In this document: piece after piece, positions 30,726 to 37,147 of the stretch | How positions within the stretch are numbered: position 1 is the first letter of the stretch | How the letters are laid out: every line of letters starts with the position of its first letter | Source: VXYL01 sp965203685 | GTDB lineage: Bacteria > Pseudomonadota > Gammaproteobacteria > Pseudomonadales > Azotimanducaceae | DNA: 64,000 bases | Assembly (NCBI GenBank): GCA_965203685.1 | Contig: OZ241908.1 | Coordinates: 3,038,001-3,102,000, forward strand | Direction: 5' to 3' | The notes under the pieces: generated by a model | Seen by the model: only the letters and a program-made list of their open reading frames with translations | The model's database searches: none | What the model was told of the DNA's origin: nothing | Made by a program: the position numbers and the translations under genes

Positions 30726-30746
30726 GGTTTGATTTGCAGTCAAACC
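30726..30746 (-). other. Perfect hairpin resembling a tRNA-Cys anticodon arm
   Basis: On the minus strand GGTTTGA-CTGCAAA-TCAAACC forms a 7-bp stem with a 7-base loop. The loop CTGCAAA is what a tRNA with anticodon GCA would have, but no D-arm, T-arm or acceptor stem surrounds it. It lies 5 bp beyond the tRNA-Pro-like sequence and has no T-run, so it is not a standard terminator. Confidence 0.5.
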
Positions 30747-30750
30747 GATC

Positions 30751-30822
30751 ATTGGAATGCCGGAATCGAACCGGCGCTCCCAGCTCCCAAGGCTGGTGCT
30801 CTACCCGCTGAGCTAATTCCTT
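30751..30822 (-). tRNA. tRNA-Pro(UGG)-like gene with defective acceptor stem
   Basis: Minus-strand cloverleaf: D-arm GCTC/GAGC, anticodon stem CCAGC/GCTGG with loop CTTGGGA (anticodon TGG, purine G at 37 as in proline tRNAs), a short variable loop GAGC, and T-arm GCCGG-TTCGATT-CCGGC. The acceptor stem has only five pairs (GGAAT with ATTCC); the first two positions would be A-A mismatches, and no CCA is encoded. Bacterial tRNA-Pro normally begins with C1-G72. It may be a pseudogene or a repurposed tRNA-like structure; an orthodox tRNA with unusual processing is less likely. Confidence 0.6.
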
Positions 30823-31009
30823 GCCAGGTTGGGTGCGCACAAAACGCTCGGTACACACCGTGCGATGGGTAGCGTGAGTGCGCCAGACGGGCAAGAGAAC
30901 CCGAACCAAGGAACGCGCACGCCGCCCAACCTCAAGTTGACGGGTTGCCCCGTCGTCGAGGCGATGACTGCCTGGTCGCTGTCACCACCTCTTGATTCGC
31001 TGTCCTCCG

Positions 31010-31276
31010 TAAACAAAAAAGCCCTGTTCGACAATCCGACCAGGGCTTTCTTCAAGTTCCTGGAAGGATGCCTTTTGCGCATCGCCTTCCAGGAGATCGT
31101 GGAAGGGTCAGCGCATGCTTGCCTCGCCGTCGTTGGCAGGCGCGTGGTTGCAGCGCGACTGGGGCGCGCGCGGTAACGGCAACGCCGTTGACACTGCGCT
31201 CGTGTAGCCCGCTGTTCTGAATGTTCCTAAACGCACCTGTCTCGCCCGTTTCGATGCCGGTCGTATCGGCAAGGGC
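31010..31276 (-). ncRNA. Candidate structured non-coding RNA, about 265 nt
   Basis: A perfect sigma-70 promoter (31282-31309) and an intrinsic terminator (31013-31049) bracket a stretch with no convincing coding frame. Within it is a strong stem, TCCTGGAAGGATGC against GCATCGCCTTCCAGGA (31058-31093), and an AACGGCAACGCCGTT hairpin. The predicted 5' end (GCGCCC..., CGAT.CGACC) can also pair with the 3' end (GGTCG.ATTG, GGGC), a closing stem seen in many stable RNAs. I could not match it to 6S, 4.5S, tmRNA or RNase P RNA. The call rests on signals and structure only. Confidence 0.4.
31013..31049 (-). terminator. Intrinsic terminator
   Basis: Minus-strand stem AAAGCCCTG with CAGGGCTTT (9 bp, 14-base loop) followed by TTTTTTGTTT. 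The A-run flank on the other side is shorter, so it works mainly for leftward transcription. It would end the candidate RNA that starts near 31276 and any read-through from the AAA ATPase gene. Confidence 0.8.
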
Positions 31277-31281
31277 GCGCG

Positions 31282-31309
31282 ATTATAGGAGTGAGTCGGG
31301 AGGTGTCAA
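31282..31309 (-). promoter_or_regulatory. Perfect-consensus sigma-70 promoter
   Basis: Minus strand: TTGACA (31304-31309), 16-bp spacer, TATAAT (31282-31287). Both hexamers match consensus exactly, rare in GC-rich DNA and typical of stable-RNA genes. A run of T on the plus strand (A-tract on the minus strand, 31313-31320) lies just upstream, like an UP element. Transcription would begin near 31276 and run leftwards, away from any start codon. Confidence 0.75.
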
Positions 31310-31348
31310 ACGCTTTTTTTCGATGTCTTTCGCCGTTCGCACAAATCG

Positions 31349-32500
31349 CTACGCTGCCAACCGATCCACCGCCCAGTCCGCCATCGACGGGATCGCGATC
31401 TCGCAACCGCCTGCGAGCGTGACTGTAACGACGCCTTTTTCAACCAGCGCCGTCGCGAAAGCCTCGGCCGTCACGTCAAAGTGCGGATTGTCGCCCAAAC
31501 CCGAACGTGCCAACTCTTCATCGCACAGCTCACGCAGCGCGAGTTCATCGGTTGGTGGCCGCTCCCGCACCTTGGTGATGACGTGACACGTGAACGCGGG
31601 ACGCAAGGCCAAGACCGAGTCGAGCAGCCTTGCTTCGTAATACGCGTGGCGGTCCCGATCAGATTCCCGCTGCACACGGGCCGGATCCACGTCGCTGAGC
31701 ACGCCGACGGTTCGGATCAGTTCCCTGCAAAGGGCGGTCTGCGCACCGTTGAGGTGCTGCGGCCAACCGCGGGACAAGCCCGCGGCCATCTCCGCCACAC
31801 GACGTTTTTCGTGATCCGTCCCGGCGGCATCGAGCCGGTCGATCATCATCCTAGTCGACTCGGCGCATTCACCTTCAGTCATGGCGCCGACGTTCGCGAC
31901 AGCGTCCCGGGAAAGCCGCGAGACTCCGAGTTCGCCGAGTCGGCGTGCCGTATGGCTTAGGCCCGCCCACAGGCACACGACGGGCAAGCCTAAGCCATCC
32001 CTGTGCAACGCTACCAACCCCGCGCGTTCGGACGTCCCGAGCAACTGTGCCTCGTCCATGTGCGTCACGATCGTGACTCTACTGGCCATCCGCGCGGCGA
32101 TGGTGTCCCGCAACCGTTCGCCGGCGTTGCGCATCCGTAGACGCTCGGCCAACGCCTGCACCAGTCCGGCACCGAGTTTCCGACCGGTCGAGCCTTCCTC
32201 GACCGCAGACTCGCGGATCCGTTCGAGCAGCGTCGTCTTGCTCGCCAGATGCTCATCCTCAATACGGACGAACATCACTCCGTCTGTCGCGTAGTTGCTC
32301 CGCAAATAGTGCAGCAGAGACGTCTTGCCGCAGCCCGGCGCACCCTGATAGACGCGGAACACCGCCTCTTCCTTCATGCCGGCTGCCCGAAGTGCGCCGC
32401 GGAACCGCTCGATCTCGTCGGCGCGTCCAGTGAAGAACGGGGCGGTGTCGCGATCCGCGAGATCCAGCAACTCGCGGGCGCGCTGATGGTCGAAGGTCAT
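31349..32500 (-). CDS. AAA ATPase, ORC/STAND-like
   Basis: 383 residues. N-terminal FFTGRADEIERFRGALR precedes Walker A YQGAPGCGKTSLL (~residue 55); Walker B is VTIVTHMDEAQLL. A SRGWPQHLNGAQ segment after it resembles the sensor region of AAA_16/ORC-like ATPases, and the C-terminal ~80 residues may be a winged helix. No signal peptide. Not in an operon; bounded by the AT-rich block at 32630-32690 upstream and the strong promoter/ncRNA locus downstream. Single ATPases of this type occur in mobile or defence settings, but nothing specific supports that here. Confidence 0.75.
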   Translation of the reverse strand: MTFDHQRARELLDLADRDTAPFFTGRADEIERFRGALRAAGMKEEAVFRVYQGAPGCGKTSLLHYLRSNYATDGVMFVRIEDEHLASKTTLLERIRESAVEEGSTGRKLGAGLVQALAERLRMRNAGERLRDTIAARMASRVTIVTHMDEAQLLGTSERAGLVALHRDGLGLPVVCLWAGLSHTARRLGELGVSRLSRDAVANVGAMTEGECAESTRMMIDRLDAAGTDHEKRRVAEMAAGLSRGWPQHLNGAQTALCRELIRTVGVLSDVDPARVQRESDRDRHAYYEARLLDSVLALRPAFTCHVITKVRERPPTDELALRELCDEELARSGLGDNPHFDVTAEAFATALVEKGVVTVTLAGGCEIAIPSMADWAVDRLAA

Positions 32501-32838
32501 CTTAGATCCTAGCCCTCCACGGGCCGGATTGTAGTGGCATTACGCGCGGCGGCGGGCCGGTGACCTGGCTTTCAAGCTCCGGGCCCGGCTGCGGCGCCGG
32601 CTTTTCACCTCCACCGGCACGACTCGTTGCAGACTTTTATGCGCACAAAAATCCATATTCACAGACTTTTTGGTACATAAAAGCACTCTTAGGACGTACT
32701 TTTGGGGAGATGGCGCGAGTCCGGTCCATCTCCGGCGACGCACATCGGCCCGTGCCGAGCCCGCGAACACCGGAGCTCCCGGCCAACCAATCCTCACCAG
32801 CCCTTACAATCGCGGCTCCGTCCTGTCGGGTCGTATGT
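32501..32838. other. Intergenic region with AT-rich direct repeats
   Basis: No convincing gene. Within GC-rich surroundings, 32630-32685 is AT-rich and contains two related ~22-bp units, CAGACTTTTATGCGCACAAAA and CAGACTTTTTGGTACATAAAA, starting at 32630 and 32662 (32 bp apart). Each unit is itself partly palindromic (TTTTATG...CAAAAA; TTTTTG...CATAAAA). This could be an operator or promoter region for the divergent AAA ATPase and peptidase genes. A minus-strand frame across it (32540-32797) ends VVPVEVKSRR, faintly like the end of DUF4143 ATPases, so a gene remnant is the alternative. Confidence 0.45.
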
Positions 32839-35058
32839 ATGCTCGATCGAAAAGTCGCCTTGATCGTCGCGATCACGGTCGTCGCAGGTCAACAGGCCGT
32901 CGCTCAACAAGCCAACCAGCCGCTAGTCGGCTTCACGGACGCCGGTGCAGCCGCGCAACATCGGCTGGAAGCTGCCTACGACAGCCATCTCGACCCCGAC
33001 GACCTCGCGGCGTGGATGCACGAACTCGCCCGGGAACCCCACCACCTCGGCTCCAGCCACGACGCGCGCAACGTTGAGACCCTCCAGCGCTGGTTCACCG
33101 AGTGGGGCTACGACACGGAGGTGGCCCGCTACGACGTGCTGCGCCCCACCCCGCTGACCAGGCGCCTGACGATGACGGTTCCGCACGAGTTCACAGCGTC
33201 GCTGACCGAACTGCCCGTCGAGGGCGACGCCAGCAGCGCCTCCCCGGACGTACTGCCGCCGTACAACGCGTTTTCGCCCGACGGCGACGTCACGGGCGAG
33301 TTGGTCTACGTCAACTACGGCACCCGCGAAGACTACGAACTGCTGGCCCGCCACGGCGTCGACGTCGAGGGCAAGATCGTCATCGCTCGCTACGGCCAAG
33401 TCTTTCGCGGTGTCAAGCCGAAGCTTGCCGCGGAGCACGGGGCGATCGGCTGCCTGATCTATTCCGACCCCGTCGACGACGGCTACTACCGGGGCGAGAG
33501 CTATCCGGAGGGACCGTTCAAGAACGCGAGCACGGTTCAGCGTGGCTCGATCATGGACCTGCCGTTGCATGCGGGCGACCTGCTCACACCCGGCTGGGCG
33601 GCGATCGAGGGTGCCACACGGCTCGCCCGGGACGAAGCGCCGGCAATGCCCACGATCCCGACGTTGCCGATCAGCTACGGCGATGCCCGCCCGCTCCTCG
33701 ACGCCATCGAAGGCGCCGTGGCACCGACCGAGTGGCGCGGCGCGCTCCCGATCACCTACCGCATCGGGCCGGGACCGGCCACCGTGCGGCTCACCGTGAA
33801 GTTCGACTGGCGCACGGTGACCGCCATGAACGTCGTTGCGCGCCTCGAAGGTGCACGCTGGCCGGACCAGTGGGTGCTGCGCGGCAACCATCACGACGCC
33901 TGGAACCACGGTGCCCGCGACCCAATCTCCGGGCTCGTCGCCACGCTCGCCGAGGCCAAGGCCATCGCGCAACTCCCGGAGCCTCCGGGCCGCACCGTGG
34001 TGTTCGCCGCCTGGGGTGGAGAGGAACAAGGGCTGATGGGATCCACCGAGTGGGCGGAGGAACACGGCGAGGAACTCACGCAAAAGGCCGTCCTGTACAC
34101 CAACACCGATGCCAACGGGCGTGGTTTCCTGCGGCTCGGGGGCAGCCACGCACTGACCAAGTTCTGGAACGAGGTCCAGCGCGACGTGGTCGATCCGCAG
34201 ACGGGTTTGAGCCTCGCCGACCGCAACCGGGCGAGGATCCGCGCGACCGGCGACGAGAGGTCGCGCAAGGACCTGGCCGAACGGGACCTATCCCTCGGGG
34301 CGCTGGGTTCCGGCTCCGACTACACCGCCTTCTTCCAGCACCTCGGCATCTCGTCGGCCAACATCTCGGCCAGCGGCGAAGCGGAAAGCGGCACCTACCA
34401 CACCCTCTACGACACCATCGAGCACTACGAGCGCTTCATCGATCCCGGGCACGTCTACGGCGTCGTGCTTGCCAAGGCGACCGGTCGCGCCACCCTACGC
34501 ATGGCGAACGCACCGCTCCTGCCCTTCGACTTCAACGATCTCGCATCGACCATCAAGGGTTACATCACGGAAGTCGAGGAACTCGCCGACCAGCAGCGCG
34601 CCGAGACCGCTCGCGTCAATGGCCTCGTCGAATCCGGCGAATACGCCGCAGCCCTCGATCCCACGAAGGCGCTGCAACCACCGCCGTTGCGCGAGGCTGT
34701 GCCGCACTTCAACTTCGCACCGATCCACAACGCATTCGGCAGGCTCGACGCCGCGTTGGCTGGAACTCGGCTGTCGCCCGACCTGGACGCGGCCACGCTC
34801 GATGAGATCAACACGCTTCTTTACACCGCCGAGCGCGTCCTGCTCCGCGAGGATGGTCTGCCGGGTCGACCGTGGTTCCGACACCAGGTCTACGCGCCCG
34901 GGCGCTACACGGGCTACGGCGCGAAGACGCTGCCGTGGGTCCGGGAGGCCATCGAGCAGCGCAAATACGACCAAGTCGCTCCCGGCGTGGCTGCACTGGC
35001 GACCGCGTTGAACGCCCTTGCGGAGCAGATGGAAAGAGTTAAGGCACTAGCCGGTTAA
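32839..35058 (+). CDS. M28 family metallopeptidase, glutamate carboxypeptidase II-like
   Basis: 739 residues from ATG 32839, with a signal peptide (MLDRKVALIVAITVVAGQQAVA) for export. The layout matches human GCPII: a PA domain (VNYGTREDYELLARHGVDV, GKIVIARYG, GAIGCLIYSDPVDDGYYRG), then the M28 zinc domain with RGNHHDAWNHGARDPISG (His and bridging Asp), WGGEEQGLMGSTEWAEE (catalytic Glu), NTDANGRGF (Asp) and SGTYHTLYDT (His), then a TFR-like dimerisation domain. All zinc ligands are present. Expected to act in the periplasm or outside the cell as an exopeptidase releasing C-terminal residues from small peptides. Confidence 0.95.
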   Translation: MLDRKVALIVAITVVAGQQAVAQQANQPLVGFTDAGAAAQHRLEAAYDSHLDPDDLAAWMHELAREPHHLGSSHDARNVETLQRWFTEWGYDTEVARYDVLRPTPLTRRLTMTVPHEFTASLTELPVEGDASSASPDVLPPYNAFSPDGDVTGELVYVNYGTREDYELLARHGVDVEGKIVIARYGQVFRGVKPKLAAEHGAIGCLIYSDPVDDGYYRGESYPEGPFKNASTVQRGSIMDLPLHAGDLLTPGWAAIEGATRLARDEAPAMPTIPTLPISYGDARPLLDAIEGAVAPTEWRGALPITYRIGPGPATVRLTVKFDWRTVTAMNVVARLEGARWPDQWVLRGNHHDAWNHGARDPISGLVATLAEAKAIAQLPEPPGRTVVFAAWGGEEQGLMGSTEWAEEHGEELTQKAVLYTNTDANGRGFLRLGGSHALTKFWNEVQRDVVDPQTGLSLADRNRARIRATGDERSRKDLAERDLSLGALGSGSDYTAFFQHLGISSANISASGEAESGTYHTLYDTIEHYERFIDPGHVYGVVLAKATGRATLRMANAPLLPFDFNDLASTIKGYITEVEELADQQRAETARVNGLVESGEYAAALDPTKALQPPPLREAVPHFNFAPIHNAFGRLDAALAGTRLSPDLDAATLDEINTLLYTAERVLLREDGLPGRPWFRHQVYAPGRYTGYGAKTLPWVREAIEQRKYDQVAPGVAALATALNALAEQMERVKALAG

Positions 35059-35124
35059 GCAACTGGCACACGCGGCCACCGGGACGTATGGTGTTGGCAC
35101 GAAAGGCATGAGGAGACGACGACC

Positions 35125-35484
35125 ATGGAACTGAACCACACCATCGTTCCCACCCACGACAAGGAAGCGTCGGCACGCTTTTTCGCCGAGATCATGGGCT
35201 TGAGCTACGCGGGCCCCATGGGGCACTTCGCGCCCGTCATGGTCAACGACGCGCTGACCATGGACTTCGACAACGCCAATGACTTCAAGAGCCACCACTA
35301 CGCGTTCAAGGTGACCGACGAGGAATTCGACGCCATTTTCTCGCGCATCAAGGCGAACGGCGTGACCTACGGTTCGGGGCCATTCGCGCCCGACAATGGC
35401 GAGATCAACACCCGCCACGGCGGCCGCGGGTTCTATTGGCGCGACATCGACGGGCACCTGATGGAGGTGCTGACCCGCGACTGA
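35125..35484 (+). CDS. VOC family protein
   Basis: 119 residues, a single vicinal-oxygen-chelate unit: LNHTIVPTHDKEASARFFAEIMG opens the domain, SHHYAFKV gives the central histidine, and GRGFYWRDIDGHLMEVLTRD ends with the typical metal-ligand Glu. Preceded by a purine-rich AGGAGACG site. Small VOC proteins include glyoxalases, dioxygenases and resistance proteins; the activity is not determined. It precedes the symporter gene by 18 bp and is probably co-transcribed with it. Confidence 0.9.
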   Translation: MELNHTIVPTHDKEASARFFAEIMGLSYAGPMGHFAPVMVNDALTMDFDNANDFKSHHYAFKVTDEEFDAIFSRIKANGVTYGSGPFAPDNGEINTRHGGRGFYWRDIDGHLMEVLTRD

Positions 35485-35502
35485 CGCCGGGCCCTGCCTG
35501 CT

Positions 35503-36870
35503 ATGGACCAACTGAACTCGCTGATCGACAGCATCAACGCCTTCGCATGGGGTCCGCCCATGCTCGGCATGCTGGGGTTCACCGGCGTCCTGCTGACGCT
35601 CGGACTCGCGTTCATGCCATGGCGCAAGCTCGTCTACGGGTTCCGCCTCCTGTTCGACCGGTCGGCCCCGGACGGCGACGGCGAGGTCAAGCCGTTCAAC
35701 GCGCTCATGACCGCCCTATCGGCAACGGTCGGCACGGGCAACATCGCGGGCGTTGCCACGGCGATCGCCCTCGGCGGACCGGGCGCGATCTTCTACATGT
35801 GGCTGATCGCGCTATTCGGCATGGCCACCAAGTACGCCGAGGCGGTATGCGCCGTGCAGTACCGCGAAGTGGACAAGGCCGGCAAGTACGTCGGCGGACC
35901 GATGTACTACTTGCGCAACGGCGTCGGCGCATTTGCGCCGGAACTCGGCAAGTGGCTCGGCCTCGCATTCGCCGTCTTCGGCGCGGTCGCGGCGTTCGGG
36001 ATCGGCAACGCCGTGCAGGTGAACTCCATGGCGGCGGCCCTCGGCCAGAGCTTCTCCGTGCCGACCTGGGTCACGGGTGTCGTGGTCGCGGTCCTGGTGG
36101 GCGTGGTCGTGATCGGCGGCATCCGTCGGATCGGCGAGGTCGCCGGCAAGTTGGTGCCGGTGATGGTCGTCCTCTACTTCGGGGCGGCGCTCGTCATCAT
36201 CCTGATCAACATCGTCGACGTACCCGCCGCCTTCGGGCTCATCTTCACGCACGCCTTCACGCCCACTGCGGCGACAGGCGGCTTCGCGGGCGCAGCGGTC
36301 GCGGCGGCCATCCGCTTCGGCGTCGCACGCGGCGTGTTCTCCAACGAGTCCGGTCTGGGCTCGGCCGCCATCGCGCACGCCGCGGCGCAGACCAACAGTC
36401 CGGTCCGCCAAGGAATCATCGCGATGCTGGGAACGTTCATCGACACCCTGGTGGTGTGCACGATGACCGCCCTCGTGATCCTCACCTCCGGCGCCTGGAC
36501 CATGACCGGCGCAGACGGCGGCGGCCTGACCGGTGCGGTACTCACGTCGACCGGTTTCGAAAGCTCCCTACTCGGCGGCCAGTACATCGTGACGGTCGCG
36601 CTGGTGGTCTTCGCGTTCACCACGATCCTCGGCTGGTCCTACTACGGCGAGCGCTGCTGGCAGTACCTGTTCCACGAGAAAAGCCTTTGGATCTACCGCG
36701 GATTGTGGGTGGTCGCCGCGCTCGCCTTCGCCAACGTGAAGGTGGATTTTGTCTGGAACCTGTCGGACACGCTGAACGGCTTGATGGCGATCCCCAACCT
36801 GATCGGGTTGCTGCTGCTGGCGCCCATGGTGTTCCAGGTGACGCGGGAGTACTTCGAGAAGGAGCCGTGA
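35503..36870 (+). CDS. Alanine/glycine:cation symporter (AGCS) family protein
   Basis: 455 residues with about eleven membrane helices. The AGCS signature region is clear: TVGTGNIAGVATAIALGGPGAIFYMW (in part), GGPMYYLRNG, then RFGVARGVFSNESGLGSAAIAHAAAQT and FTTILGWSYYGERCW. The length is typical (about 450). An inner-membrane sodium-coupled uptake system for alanine or glycine. It follows the peptidase and VOC genes on the same strand, so peptide breakdown and amino acid uptake may be linked. Confidence 0.95.
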   Translation: MDQLNSLIDSINAFAWGPPMLGMLGFTGVLLTLGLAFMPWRKLVYGFRLLFDRSAPDGDGEVKPFNALMTALSATVGTGNIAGVATAIALGGPGAIFYMWLIALFGMATKYAEAVCAVQYREVDKAGKYVGGPMYYLRNGVGAFAPELGKWLGLAFAVFGAVAAFGIGNAVQVNSMAAALGQSFSVPTWVTGVVVAVLVGVVVIGGIRRIGEVAGKLVPVMVVLYFGAALVIILINIVDVPAAFGLIFTHAFTPTAATGGFAGAAVAAAIRFGVARGVFSNESGLGSAAIAHAAAQTNSPVRQGIIAMLGTFIDTLVVCTMTALVILTSGAWTMTGADGGGLTGAVLTSTGFESSLLGGQYIVTVALVVFAFTTILGWSYYGERCWQYLFHEKSLWIYRGLWVVAALAFANVKVDFVWNLSDTLNGLMAIPNLIGLLLLAPMVFQVTREYFEKEP

Positions 36871-36898
36871 CGGCATCGGCGTCGATCGTCCCCAGTGT

Positions 36899-37111
36899 GT
36901 GATCAATATGTCGATCAATCGTCAGGCGCTTGAAGTAAGCGGATACGCCGCGGTCGTCGAAAAATGCAATGACACCCGGTTCTACGTGGGGTACATCCCC
37001 GGGCTTCCCGGCTCACATAGCCAGGCCGAGACGCTAGACGAACTCGACGCGAACCTCGCAGAGGTCGTGGCGATGATTCTTGAGGACGACAAAGAGCCTG
37101 CGACGCCGTAG
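36899..37111 (+). CDS. HicB-like antitoxin-type protein, orphan
   Basis: 70 residues from GTG 36899 (ATG 36908 is possible). The fold-defining sequence GYAAVVEKCNDTRFYVGYIPGLPGSHSQAETLDELDANLAEVVAMILED (in part) is the HicB/UPF0150 N-terminal domain. The C-terminal DNA-binding part of full HicB is absent, and no HicA (dsRBD-like toxin) gene lies within the 28 bp upstream or the 36 bp downstream. Either a lone HicB-fold protein or what remains of a toxin-antitoxin pair. Confidence 0.8.
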   Translation: MINMSINRQALEVSGYAAVVEKCNDTRFYVGYIPGLPGSHSQAETLDELDANLAEVVAMILEDDKEPATP

Positions 37112-37133
37112 TGCGGACCGGGACGTCCGCGCA
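37112..37133 (+). repeat. Short palindromic repeat, copy 8
   Basis: TGCGGACCGGGACGTCCGCGCACC: left arm has one change (GCGGACC). It lies between the convergent hicB-like and RND permease genes, touching the first stop codon and 14 bp from the second. Confidence 0.75.
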
Positions 37134-37147
37134 CCATCAACTCGCGT

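Noticed and set aside
30813..31082. 89-residue minus-strand ORF across the tRNA-like / terminator region
   Set aside because: It runs through the intrinsic terminator and the tRNA-like gene and has no homology; treated as chance.
31010..31276. 6S RNA, tmRNA, RNase P RNA or SRP RNA
   Set aside because: None of the sequence landmarks of these RNAs (GGAAGCAGC of SRP RNA, GAGGAAAGTCCGGGCTC of RNase P, GGTTCGA end of tmRNA) is present.
32540..32797. Minus-strand frame ending VVPVEVKSRRRSRARSLKA, like the end of DUF4143 ATPases
   Set aside because: Resemblance is limited to one short segment in a frame with otherwise chance composition; kept only as an alternative explanation for the AT-rich repeats.
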